Below, in pieces: positions 25,197-33,911 of a stretch of 64,000 nucleotides of DNA (its first letter is position 1; every line of letters begins with the position of its first letter). The stretch comes from Treponema sp. OMZ 798 (GTDB taxonomy: Bacteria; Spirochaetota; Spirochaetia; Treponematales; Treponemataceae), in NCBI RefSeq assembly GCF_024181385.1, contig NZ_CP051305.1, positions 1,426,001 to 1,490,000 on the forward strand, written 5' to 3'. The position numbers were made by a program, and so were the translations under genes. The notes beneath the pieces were generated by a model, which saw nothing but the letters and a program-made list of their open reading frames with translations, was not told the origin of the DNA and searched no databases.

Positions 25197-26369
25197 ATGA
25201 AAAAAATACGAAGCCTTATATTTTTCTTTTTGATTATTTCGGTGAGTCTTTCAGCCTTTGAAGCAGGCGGAATTTTTAAAACCGGTGTTGGGCTTGATTT
25301 TAGCAAACAAACCACAAATCTAACCCATTTCGACAGTATATCTCTTTGGGCCAAACAAAACCTCGATAAACAAGGAAATTATAACTTTGCCGTTCAGTCT
25401 TCATATTTGCTGAATTTAAAAAAACCTATAAAACCTAAAAGTGAATTTGACGTCAACAATCACCTTATGCATATAGCGAACTTGGATATGCTAAAATTCA
25501 GCTTTCTGATTCCCATAGGCGATAACAGCCTGAATATTGATGCAGGAAGATACAATATATCGGATATTACGGCAAAGATTTTAAATCAAAATATTGATGG
25601 TGTTTATGTTTCATATGATATGCCTCGGTTTTCAATGTTTTTTAATCTTGGGTATACAGGTCTTGTAAATGCTTATGTAAACCCCACAACTGCAGTAGAT
25701 ATAAAGTCCATAACCGAAAAGGATACAAAAGTTTACAAGCTTTCACCTTCTTTTGTTCATATGTCCGCATTATTCAGACTGCCCTTCGCTTCGCTGCGCC
25801 ACAAGGTAGACTTGGATTTAAGTTCCTTTATTGCAACAACGAATGCAAAATCGACAAATAACTATATATCCATATCTGTAAACGGACCTATAGTAAAAGG
25901 TCTTTTTTATAATGCATCAGGATCATCTTCAATTATAACAAGGAATAAGAGGGAGACGCAAACAGGCTTCTTTCTCTTAGGAGAGCTTAATTATTATTTT
26001 GAAAAGTATAGTTCAAAAATAGGTTTAAAAACCGAATTGTTTTCCGGAGGAAGGAAAGCATTTAAAACCTTTACGCTTTCAAATGCTTCAAATGTGAGGT
26101 TTATTGAAACAAGCGATCTATGGAAAACGGGATTAAATGGGAGCATAAAACCTATACCTGATCTATTCTTAAGTACCGAATTCAACATTATGACGTATGG
26201 AGAATCTAAACCAAGAGGAATAAAATTTCTAAGAGGTTTGGAATGGACAGCATTGGTCAAATACACAATACTTCAAGATATAGCTCTAAGCGGGGACCTA
26301 GGTATGTTCATAGGAAAAAATGGAAAGTTTGATGCCCGAGTAGGATTAAAGGGCATAATTTCTTTCTAA
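25197..26369 (+). CDS. Probable outer-membrane beta-barrel protein
   Basis: A 390-residue protein with a signal peptide (LIFFFLIISVSLSAF). The rest is a series of alternating polar/hydrophobic strands with aromatic ends, such as NYNFAVQSSYLLNL, FSMFFNLGYTGLV and YISISVNGPIVKGL. It ends in GKFDARVGLKGIISF with a terminal Phe, as in barrel proteins handled by the BAM complex. It lies between the small secreted protein (10 bases before) and the FecR-domain protein (20 bases after); AGGAG precedes the ATG. No named porin family is recognised. Confidence 0.65.
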   Translation: MKKIRSLIFFFLIISVSLSAFEAGGIFKTGVGLDFSKQTTNLTHFDSISLWAKQNLDKQGNYNFAVQSSYLLNLKKPIKPKSEFDVNNHLMHIANLDMLKFSFLIPIGDNSLNIDAGRYNISDITAKILNQNIDGVYVSYDMPRFSMFFNLGYTGLVNAYVNPTTAVDIKSITEKDTKVYKLSPSFVHMSALFRLPFASLRHKVDLDLSSFIATTNAKSTNNYISISVNGPIVKGLFYNASGSSSIITRNKRETQTGFFLLGELNYYFEKYSSKIGLKTELFSGGRKAFKTFTLSNASNVRFIETSDLWKTGLNGSIKPIPDLFLSTEFNIMTYGESKPRGIKFLRGLEWTALVKYTILQDIALSGDLGMFIGKNGKFDARVGLKGIISF

Positions 26370-26389
26370 AGTTTTTATAGGAGAATAAA

Positions 26390-27082
26390 ATGAAAAAGAT
26401 TTTTATTGTTATCAGCCTTCTTTGTCTTACCTTTTCTCTTATGGCAATGGATGGCGAAGTAGTAGCCGTTAAAGGAAAGGCAGAAATAAAAAAAGGCGGA
26501 AAATGGATTCCTGCAAAAACAGGAAATAAAATTGAATCGGGAAGCATGATTTCTACAGGGTTTAAGTCCGAACTAACTTTAAAAATTGACGGTTCGGTTA
26601 TTACGGTTAGGCCTATGACAAGACTTACAATTGAAGAAATAGCGAAAAAAAATGAAGCCGTTTCTTCGGAAGTTTATCTAAATGTAGGCTCCGTAAAGGC
26701 TGATGTAAAACCGGCTTCAACAAAAAAAGTTGAGTTTAAGGTAAAAACTCCTGTTGCAACGGCTTCTGTTCGAGGAACATCAGGCGAAATCAGCTCCGAC
26801 GGTCTTTTAATAGGAACTAGCGGATCATGGTACTATGCAAACAGTGACGGCCTTGAAACAAGGGTTCAGATAGGCGACTCCGTTATCATAAGCGATACAG
26901 GTATGGTAACTCCTGCCCAAAACATTAAGGCAAATGATGTTTTACCTCAATCTGTACAAACTCTTGCCGAAGCAGAGGCTAATTCACCTACAATGACACC
27001 TCAGAGCTTGACCATGGAGGATGCAGTAGATATTGCATCATCAGTAACAACAGTCAGCATTAATATCGGCTGGGAAGACTAA
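26390..27082 (+). CDS. Secreted FecR-domain protein
   Basis: A 230-residue protein with a signal peptide (FIVISLLCLTFSLMA). A FecR-type domain follows: VVAVKGKAEIKKGGKWIPA, GSMISTGFKSELTLKIDGS, and the typical KTPVATASVRGTSGEIS. In secreted form, without a membrane anchor, such domains are often structural or binding modules rather than sigma-regulators. It is last in the operon. Its final 42 bases overlap the 3' end of yigZ on the other strand, and its terminator lies inside yigZ. Confidence 0.8.
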   Translation: MKKIFIVISLLCLTFSLMAMDGEVVAVKGKAEIKKGGKWIPAKTGNKIESGSMISTGFKSELTLKIDGSVITVRPMTRLTIEEIAKKNEAVSSEVYLNVGSVKADVKPASTKKVEFKVKTPVATASVRGTSGEISSDGLLIGTSGSWYYANSDGLETRVQIGDSVIISDTGMVTPAQNIKANDVLPQSVQTLAEAEANSPTMTPQSLTMEDAVDIASSVTTVSINIGWED

Positions 27083-27661
27083 ACTTATACCGCCCTTTGA
27101 AGCATTTTCAATAAAGGCTTCGAAGGGCGTTTTTTTTTCTGCCGGGATTTGACCTTTAAATCTTATCTTTTCTTCATAAGCCAATTCTAAATGTTCAACA
27201 GAAAACTCATCAAGATGCCGCTTTAAATTTTCCCATTCGGAATAGGAACACTCAAAAAGAAAAGTTTCTTTTTTGATAAGCTCTTCGGTTTGGGCTTCAT
27301 TCAAGACAAGTTTTGCAGAATCCGAATAAGCCTTTACCAAACCGCCCGTACCCAAAAGAGTACCTCCGAACCGGCGTGTGACCGTAAGCATGATATTTGT
27401 GATTCCTGAACCCTTGAGTACTGCAAGGGCCGGTCTTCCGGCTGTCCCCGAAGGTTCTCCGTCATCCGAGCAGCCCAAGACCTCTCCGTTTTCGCCTGTA
27501 ACAAAGGCATGAACAACATGACGGGCATCTTCATACTTTTCTTTTTGGATTTTTAAAAGCTCTCTGGCTTCAGATGCCGAATTTATAGGAAAAATTTCGG
27601 CTAAAAATCTTGAATTTTTTACGTTGAGCTCACTTGAAGCATACTGTATTAAAATTTTCAT
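27041..27661 (-). CDS. YigZ/IMPACT-family (UPF0029) protein
   Basis: A 206-residue protein with the family core HAFVTGENGEVLGCSDDGEP, SGTAGRPALAVL and VTRRFGGTLLGTGGLVKAYS, followed by a C-terminal DUF1949-like domain. The fold resembles ribosomal protein S5 domain 2; YigZ is linked to translation or RNA-related functions, but its exact role is unsettled. The start overlaps the comEC stop by four bases. The 3' part carries, on the opposite strand, the terminator of the FecR operon. Confidence 0.9.
   Translation of the reverse strand: MKILIQYASSELNVKNSRFLAEIFPINSASEARELLKIQKEKYEDARHVVHAFVTGENGEVLGCSDDGEPSGTAGRPALAVLKGSGITNIMLTVTRRFGGTLLGTGGLVKAYSDSAKLVLNEAQTEELIKKETFLFECSYSEWENLKRHLDEFSVEHLELAYEEKIRFKGQIPAEKKTPFEAFIENASKGGISLVFPADINADCCY
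27091..27138 (+). terminator. Strong terminator of the secreted-protein operon, inside yigZ
   Basis: A 13-bp stem CGCCCTTTGAAGC/GCTTCGAAGGGCG (one G-T pair) with a 13-base loop is followed by a run of nine T (27130-27138). It starts eight bases after the FecR-domain stop codon. It lies wholly within the yigZ coding sequence of the other strand. Confidence 0.9.
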
Positions 27662-29199
27662 TTTAAAAGATTCTCCCTCTTTTTTAATTTCCTGTCGGAA
27701 TAAAACATAGAAATTATGCCGGCCGTAAAGGGAAGCAAAGCAAATGCCAAACTATCAAAAAAAGTATCCGCCGTCATAAGAGGAAAAAGTGCAAAAATTT
27801 GAATAATAAAAAATATAAAATCATAAAAGCCATTCAATAAATAAGAAAAAATAAAGCCTGTAAAAGGAAATAAAATAGAAATAAAAATTGCCGCAAGACC
27901 TAAAATTAAAAAGGCCGATATAAGAGGACTCACAACTATAGAAGCAATGATACCAATCGGAGCCAAGACCCCTATTTTGCTTATTACGATAGGAGCTGTA
28001 AAGGTCTGCGCACCTATCGAAGCCGAAAAACTCCCCAATATTTTAGGAGGTATTTTTCCGTTTAAGATATCATATACGGCGCTTCCAAAGATTAGTATAC
28101 CGGCCAAGGCACCGTAAGAAAGCATAAAACCTAGACTGAGAGCCTCATCAGGTTTTACGGCAATATGAAAAATGAGCATTGTACATAAAATGGAAATCAT
28201 GGGAGGCTGCAGCCCCAAAGATTTTCCTAAAATAATTAAAATCATCATACCGAGGGCACGGTTAAGAGATGGAGCAGCCCCTGCAAACCAAACAAATAAA
28301 ATAATGGAAACTAAAGAAAACTTTATTGCGAGGCTTTTTTTTCCGAATATAGACCCCATCTGCAGGGCAGTTAAGCTTACCAAGGAAACATGCATTCCGG
28401 AAAGGGCTAAAACATGGGCAAGCCCTGCATTTTTAAAAGCTTCCGAAACCGGAAGAATCAAAAAGTCTCTATTTGCAGAAAGAAGGGCTAAAAGTAAGGC
28501 TCCGGCACTTCCCCACCCTGACAATAAACGCATAAGGTAAAAACGCAAAAAAGCTCTTAATTTTAAAACAGCCGATCTCCAGCCTAAAAATTCCGGCACG
28601 GACTTATCGCCAAAAAAGGCTAAGGGGCTCAAGCCGTTTTTCTTTGCACCGAAACGTCCCGCAGTTTCAAATATTACGCCCTTAGAAAAATTGGTTAAAG
28701 CTTCTTTTCTTGAACCGGCCTTGTAGGACGAAATTCCGTAAGCATTATTTTGTAATACCAGCTCCGAAGGAAAAAATATTTTTATATTTCCCCTTGCAGA
28801 AAATTTAGCCCCATTCTTATATGAAAAAGATATCAGTCTGGCACTTGCAGCATAGTATTTTTCACCTGCAGGATAGGCTTCTCCTGTAAGCTCTGCCCGG
28901 ATGCTTTCAACCTTACTTAATTCGGCAAGGGAAAAAGGCTCTGCAGATAGAAAAAAGAGACGCAATACGGCAAGACTTCCTATGAAAAGCCCCGCAAATA
29001 TAAAACAAGACTTCTTTTTTCTAAATATAAAACCGATTATAAAACTTAAAATAAAAATAAAGCTTATTAAAAATTTATTAAAATAATTTTCTACTGCACA
29101 AAAAAAATAAAAAGATAGTATTGCTGCACAAGCAGACAGCACAACCGGTTTTAATACAAAAAAATTACAAGAGATCCTTAATTTTTTTTCATTTACCAC
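27658..29199 (-). CDS. comEC: ComEC/Rec2-family DNA uptake channel protein
   Basis: A 513-residue polytopic membrane protein. It has an N-terminal pair of membrane helices, a soluble DUF4131-like region and the Competence domain with the hallmark AGLAHVLALSGMHVSLVSL and GAAPSLNRALGMMIL. There is no C-terminal metallo-beta-lactamase domain, so this is the shorter form. ComEC carries DNA across the inner membrane in competent bacteria; whether this treponeme is competent is unknown. It overlaps the HEAT protein upstream by 7 bases and yigZ downstream by 4. Confidence 0.88.
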   Translation of the reverse strand: MVNEKKLRISCNFFVLKPVVLSACAAILSFYFFCAVENYFNKFLISFIFILSFIIGFIFRKKKSCFIFAGLFIGSLAVLRLFFLSAEPFSLAELSKVESIRAELTGEAYPAGEKYYAASARLISFSYKNGAKFSARGNIKIFFPSELVLQNNAYGISSYKAGSRKEALTNFSKGVIFETAGRFGAKKNGLSPLAFFGDKSVPEFLGWRSAVLKLRAFLRFYLMRLLSGWGSAGALLLALLSANRDFLILPVSEAFKNAGLAHVLALSGMHVSLVSLTALQMGSIFGKKSLAIKFSLVSIILFVWFAGAAPSLNRALGMMILIILGKSLGLQPPMISILCTMLIFHIAVKPDEALSLGFMLSYGALAGILIFGSAVYDILNGKIPPKILGSFSASIGAQTFTAPIVISKIGVLAPIGIIASIVVSPLISAFLILGLAAIFISILFPFTGFIFSYLLNGFYDFIFFIIQIFALFPLMTADTFFDSLAFALLPFTAGIISMFYSDRKLKKRENLLK

Positions 29200-30365
29200 T
29201 TTAACTCCTCTATGGCATTTCGAGAAGCTTGTTTAACCGTTTCAGAATAATTTAAATACTCAACATACAATAGATAGTCAAATGCGGTTTTGTCCCCAAG
29301 CTTTCTCAAAGCCGTAATTACACTGAGCATCAGGGGCTCACTGTATTGCTTTGTTTTTTCGGTTTCCGAATTTAACACACCTAAAAATATCGACAAATTT
29401 TGCGAACATTCGATTGTACCCAAATTTCCCATACAATCAATTATCTTCATAAGTAATTCATCGCCCCTTGAACTTGTTTTGCGCAATCCCTGAGCATAGT
29501 AAAAAAATTTGTTTACCTGAGAAGATGCCTTACTCCACTTTAACGCAGATAAAACAGGTAAAGCCGCCTCAATCAAATTTTCAGAGCTCTCAAGATCTGC
29601 ACCCTTTAGATTTTTAAGCCCGTAGTCAATTACAAGCTCACTAATCCTTCCAAGTTCAGGGCCTTCAATACGCTTATTTTCTTTTGCCAATAAATACAGT
29701 GTCCATATATATTGTATGTTTTTTTGCATTGTTTTAGCCAAAATTTCATCAAAATAATTAAAAGAAATATTATTTAATGCGGTTTTTACGGTATTTTTTA
29801 AACTATCGTTTACAGGATAAAATAAGGTCTTAACTAAGATATCAAAGGATGAAGGATCGGCAAATTTCCCTAGAGCCTCGGCATAAACCGTCAAAAGATT
29901 CACATTAAAAGCCTTGCCCGAAATTAAATCGGATAAGCCTGCATCATAAAGAGAATTAAGATAATCCGTAAAGGCTGAATCTTTTTGAACCAACTTACTG
30001 AGGCTTTTTAGACAGGCTATTTGAAAGTCTTCATTTTCAACCGTAGAAAATAAATAGCGTATATTTCCTGAGGACTTTACCTCATTTAACTCTCCAAGCT
30101 TGGTTACCGCAATTATACCGATATTTAATAATCTGTCATCATTTTGCAATATCTCATAAGAAGTTTTAACATATTCCACAGCATCTTGATATACGGGAAT
30201 TAAGGTTCTATCATCCGATTGTGAAAGTGAACGCAAGATAACAAGTTTTACATCTATCCCTGCGGAAATAAAATCTTTACGCAAATTCAAAAGCTCATCT
30301 TGGTCTATAGCAAAACCGGAAACAAAACAAAAGATAAAAACTAAAACAAAAACTATCTTTTTCAT
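29193..30365 (-). CDS. Exported HEAT-repeat-like protein
   Basis: A 390-residue protein with a signal peptide (IVFVLVFIFCFVSGFA). The remainder is helical repeats typical of HEAT/armadillo folds: SFDILVKTLFYPVNDSLKN, LPVLSALKWSKASSQVN, LMLSVITALRKLGDKTAF. It probably forms a periplasmic protein-binding scaffold. It overlaps the PilZ gene upstream by four bases and comEC by seven, so it is translationally coupled on both sides. No named family is recognised. Confidence 0.7.
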   Translation of the reverse strand: MKKIVFVLVFIFCFVSGFAIDQDELLNLRKDFISAGIDVKLVILRSLSQSDDRTLIPVYQDAVEYVKTSYEILQNDDRLLNIGIIAVTKLGELNEVKSSGNIRYLFSTVENEDFQIACLKSLSKLVQKDSAFTDYLNSLYDAGLSDLISGKAFNVNLLTVYAEALGKFADPSSFDILVKTLFYPVNDSLKNTVKTALNNISFNYFDEILAKTMQKNIQYIWTLYLLAKENKRIEGPELGRISELVIDYGLKNLKGADLESSENLIEAALPVLSALKWSKASSQVNKFFYYAQGLRKTSSRGDELLMKIIDCMGNLGTIECSQNLSIFLGVLNSETEKTKQYSEPLMLSVITALRKLGDKTAFDYLLYVEYLNYSETVKQASRNAIEELKW

Positions 30366-31513
30366 ACAGAACCCTTACCTTCTGCAAAATCATAGAATAT
30401 TTGATCTTCCATTAAACCGTCTTGCAAAAAATTACCATCTTTTCTTTCTTGGCTATTGCTTGACAAAGCATCGTTTTCTTCATTTAAAATATTGCTTATA
30501 AATCCGGTATTATCATCAACGGCTATGTTATATATGTAAGATAAAATAGCATTTTTCATTCTTTGATCTAAAAATTCACATTGAAAGTGTATCCTTGATT
30601 TATTCAATGGTTGATCATATACAAAACGGACAATTTTACCGCACATTACAATCTCGGTATTTTTTAGTTTAAATTGCAGCTTCATTCGAATACCCTTTGC
30701 AGCCTTGCCTCTTACAAAAAACATAGCTCCGTCTTCCGATATATCCTTTACATTTGTTTTTACACCTCCTTGAGTTTCATAATCGGAGTTATAAGGATCA
30801 CCGGCCCGGAGAGGAAACATCAAGCCTTCAATATCACATGAAGCTCTAACCGATTTTCTTTTTTGTGTACGCACAATTTTTTTTGAATGTTTAACATAAA
30901 CTTCTATACGGTCATCTATTTTTTTTGCCTTGGCGGATTCAGAAACAAAAACATATCCTGCATCATTTTGTTTCCAAAAATAAACTTTTATAGCCTTATT
31001 TTGCCAATTAACTTTTTCGGCTCTTTCTGCAGATGCATCAAACAGGGCAAATACAAGCTCATCCTTAGTGTTTGCCATAAGCTTGCCGTAAACGGTTGTT
31101 TCTCGCGGCACAAAGAGAATGCAAATTTGGCCGATATAAATTTCGTGAGTCGATTCAAGCCTTCGCTTTTTTTGAACCTCTTCCAACTCAATCTTTGTAC
31201 GGTAATCATAGAGTTTGTTAAGTAAAATCTGCATTTTTTGGGAAACATCGGCATCCAGCTTGTTTTCAACCTGACGGGCAATAAATCGTATACATTCGTC
31301 CAAGGCAGCAACCGACCAAAAAAGACGTGTTTTGTCTTCAAGGCCTACATAATTGGCTGTCCGCCATAACAATAAAAGATTGGAAAACAAAAAGCCCCTA
31401 TCCTTCCCTTCGGTAAAAAAGCGGATTGAGTCCAAAAATTTTCTTCCGGGAAGAGTAAACGAGAAAGCTACCAATAAAAGAAATACAATCACAAAAACTA
31501 TAAGAATATACAT
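30362..31513 (-). CDS. Membrane-anchored PilZ-domain protein (c-di-GMP receptor candidate)
   Basis: The start is placed at ATG 31513 (MYILIVFVIVFLLL), immediately before the membrane helix; the longer frame adds nine residues. One membrane helix is followed by a helical cytoplasmic region and a C-terminal PilZ domain. The c-di-GMP motif is intact: Arg-x-x-x-Arg in KRKSVRASCDIEG and Asp-x-Ser-x-x-Gly in DISEDGAMFF. This predicts c-di-GMP binding, typically controlling motility or surface properties. First gene of the PilZ-HEAT-comEC-yigZ set, divergent from the CPBP gene with only 32 bases between starts. Confidence 0.82.
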   Translation of the reverse strand: MYILIVFVIVFLLLVAFSFTLPGRKFLDSIRFFTEGKDRGFLFSNLLLLWRTANYVGLEDKTRLFWSVAALDECIRFIARQVENKLDADVSQKMQILLNKLYDYRTKIELEEVQKKRRLESTHEIYIGQICILFVPRETTVYGKLMANTKDELVFALFDASAERAEKVNWQNKAIKVYFWKQNDAGYVFVSESAKAKKIDDRIEVYVKHSKKIVRTQKRKSVRASCDIEGLMFPLRAGDPYNSDYETQGGVKTNVKDISEDGAMFFVRGKAAKGIRMKLQFKLKNTEIVMCGKIVRFVYDQPLNKSRIHFQCEFLDQRMKNAILSYIYNIAVDDNTGFISNILNEENDALSSNSQERKDGNFLQDGLMEDQIFYDFAEGKGSV

Positions 31514-31535
31514 GTTTATCTCTTTATGATATAAT
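31507..31535 (+). promoter_or_regulatory. Promoter abutting the CPBP protease start (leaderless type)
   Basis: TATACA (31507-31512, inside the divergent PilZ gene's start) and a perfect TATAAT (31530-31535) are 17 bases apart. The ATG at 31546 is ten bases beyond the -10 box, so the leader would be about 3-5 bases. No ribosome-binding site is seen. The weak -35 makes this the least certain of the set. Confidence 0.42.
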
Positions 31536-31545
31536 ATCATAAATT

Positions 31546-32040
31546 ATGCATTTTGATAAGAAGACTCTAAGGTTTTTATTTGAATTTATCTTCATTTTCA
31601 TCATTTTTGTTCTCCCCCCGATGTTAAATAACATGGCTTTTACTTCGCCGCCTCAGCCGGAAGGAGTTTTTTATATCTTGCTATTTATATCAAAGATAGT
31701 TTTTTTTGCAGCCTATGAGGAAATTCTATACCGAATATATTTGCCCTATAGAATAAAAAGCTTTTACGGAAAAAATCCTCAAGCTTTTAAATCCTATATA
31801 ACAGCCTCAGAAATATTACCTATAATCTTTTTTGCTTTAGCTCACCGTTATTTGGGTTTCTTTAATGTGCTTTATGCTATGGCGGCAGGGATAATTTTTA
31901 GAATCTTATATGTTCTTATACAAAAAAAATTCGGCACCAAATGCAGCATAACAAGGGCAGGTATAAATGCGGCCCTTTGTATTATATTGCTGCACTCAGT
32001 ACATAACGGCATTATCTATCTTTTAATTTTTAAAGGATAG
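31546..32040 (+). CDS. CPBP-family intramembrane metalloprotease
   Basis: A 164-residue polytopic protein with the three CPBP motifs: Glu-Glu-x-x-x-Arg in AYEEILYRIY, Phe-x-x-x-His in FFALAHRYLG, and a final His...Asn in LLHSVHNGII. Such proteases process prenylated or membrane proteins, or in bacteria act in peptide processing and immunity; the substrate is unknown. It is a single-gene unit whose last 25 bases overlap the 3' end of the convergent Maf gene. No Shine-Dalgarno sequence precedes the start. Confidence 0.8.
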   Translation: MHFDKKTLRFLFEFIFIFIIFVLPPMLNNMAFTSPPQPEGVFYILLFISKIVFFAAYEEILYRIYLPYRIKSFYGKNPQAFKSYITASEILPIIFFALAHRYLGFFNVLYAMAAGIIFRILYVLIQKKFGTKCSITRAGINAALCIILLHSVHNGIIYLLIFKG

Positions 32041-33911
32041 ATTAAGGCACAGGTCTCATATATCTTTTTATATATAAAAAAATTTTCTTCATAAACCGAG
32101 GTAAAAGATTTTCCGTCAATGGGTTTATTTTCATCCTCATCAAGCAAGAGGTCAAAGCCTATTATTGTGTTGGTCTTATCGGTTTTTATTTTTTCGTCGA
32201 TAAGGTTTAAGCTTTCCATGCTTTTGCTTATGACAGAATCTTCAAGAGGCTTTCCGGCTTGTAAAGAATCTAAAATATTTCGGCATATATCCATACCCTC
32301 TTTTGCGAGATTCATGGTTCTTTCCAAATCGGAACTTAGTTCTTTTAAGGCCGAGGAAAGGCTTGCAGAAGTTCTGCTATCTTCTTTTTTAGAGGTCAGG
32401 TTAATTAAAGCCTTCATCTTATCGATTTTTATTTTTTTGGAAAGAGGCGAAGCCTTAGCTTTAATTAAAAAGTCTTCCATATTTATAGCCGGCATATTCG
32501 GGATTTTTAAGCCGCGAGGTAAAAGATTATAGGTTTTAACATCGGGAAATTCGGCAATCTTACTTTCAAACCACCAAGCGTACATCTGCATTCTCTTGTC
32601 GCTTAAGACCTTCCCCTCATAGCCTTCCTTTAATTGGGGCGAGGCAGAATAAAGGCTGAGGTGCGAGGCCGTTTCAGAAGGGAAAAAACGGTTTGAAAAT
32701 GAATTTAAATCCTCCTCAAAGCGGCTTCCCTTAAAGTGGGTTTGAAAATCGGGAAAGGCCAAATCGAGGCCGGCAAAAATAATTTCGGAACAGCCTAAAA
32801 TTCTTGCAAAATCCCAGCAGGCTGTTGCAACCGAACCGCCTGTAACAAGCTTACCCTTTTCGCCTATAGCATTTTCTATATATTGGGCAAGCGGGAACAT
32901 GGAAGTGCATAAAAATTCGGCGGCTGCTTTAAGACGGAAAACGGCCGGATATACTGAAGACTCGGTAATAAGAATCGAATCCGAAATATCGAGATCTGCA
33001 AGATGAAGGTAGTTCCAATATTGGGCATCCATTAAAAGAATAAAGTCCGGTTTTAGACCTTGCCTATGGCAGGCCCTTACGGCCGTATCAGCTGCAATGA
33101 TTATAAATTTATCTTCATTTTCTTTTATAAGATTTATGGTCTTGTCTAAGCCGGGCCCCGCCGCAATTATCAAGGCCGGGTAAGAAGAAAAAATATTTTC
33201 TATTTTGTTGATTCCTAAAAGACTTTCAGTGCGGCTGATATTTTTAAAAAAATTTTTAAGCCAAAGTTTTCCGAATTTTTTTAAGGTATTTTTATTTAAA
33301 TTTGTCTTTTCATTCCGCCTTTTTTTTAAGGCCTCAAGCTCGGAAAACCAAGAAGGGCTTACATCAATCAGGGACTGAATTTTAAACACGGGAATATCAA
33401 AAAAAGATTTGCTCTCAAAAAAATCCAAGATGTCTTTCGGGTAAAGGCCTAAAAGAAGCATCAGATTTTCGTGCATAAAAAAATCATCCAAGGGGCGGCT
33501 TTGTAAAAAAAGAAAAAAAACAAAAAGATCGGGCTCAATTATAATCAAGGAGGATTTAGGATTGCTTTTTGCATAAAGCTCCTGAGTATAGCCCAAGCCG
33601 AGTCCGTAAAAAACACAAGAGCTTTTAGTCTTTTTATCTTCAAAAAAATCGAGGGAGATATTTTTTTCGGCTTCGCTTATAGGATTATATTTTGAGTGAA
33701 TATATTTTCCGTTTATGCGCGCAGTAAAAATCTTTTTATCTTTCTCTTTTAATTTTGCTTCTTCGAGGGTATAAGTTTCAGGGATTTTTTCGGCAAATTT
33801 TTTAATACCGGTTTCAGAGTCAAGGCCCAAGGCAGTGCAAAGTTCAGGAAAACGTTTAAAAAAAAGCTTTGCATTATAGATCAAATTTTCTTTATTCGAG
33901 ATTGAGCTCAA
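32016..33911 (-). CDS. Maf-type motility-associated glycosyltransferase (DUF115)
   Basis: A 631-residue protein with the DUF115/6-hydroxymethylpterin-pyrophosphokinase-like core: PALIIAAGPGLDKTINLIKE, FIIIAADTAVRACHRQGLKP, DFILLMDAQYWNYL, and ITESSVYPAVF. Family members transfer nonulosonic sugars onto flagellin. Treponema denticola flagellins are known to be O-glycosylated, which makes this gene a candidate for that step. It overlaps the PBP gene by 20 bases and lies outside any flagellar cluster in this window. Confidence 0.8.
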   Translation of the reverse strand: MSSISNKENLIYNAKLFFKRFPELCTALGLDSETGIKKFAEKIPETYTLEEAKLKEKDKKIFTARINGKYIHSKYNPISEAEKNISLDFFEDKKTKSSCVFYGLGLGYTQELYAKSNPKSSLIIIEPDLFVFFLFLQSRPLDDFFMHENLMLLLGLYPKDILDFFESKSFFDIPVFKIQSLIDVSPSWFSELEALKKRRNEKTNLNKNTLKKFGKLWLKNFFKNISRTESLLGINKIENIFSSYPALIIAAGPGLDKTINLIKENEDKFIIIAADTAVRACHRQGLKPDFILLMDAQYWNYLHLADLDISDSILITESSVYPAVFRLKAAAEFLCTSMFPLAQYIENAIGEKGKLVTGGSVATACWDFARILGCSEIIFAGLDLAFPDFQTHFKGSRFEEDLNSFSNRFFPSETASHLSLYSASPQLKEGYEGKVLSDKRMQMYAWWFESKIAEFPDVKTYNLLPRGLKIPNMPAINMEDFLIKAKASPLSKKIKIDKMKALINLTSKKEDSRTSASLSSALKELSSDLERTMNLAKEGMDICRNILDSLQAGKPLEDSVISKSMESLNLIDEKIKTDKTNTIIGFDLLLDEDENKPIDGKSFTSVYEENFFIYKKIYETCALIYPLKIKR

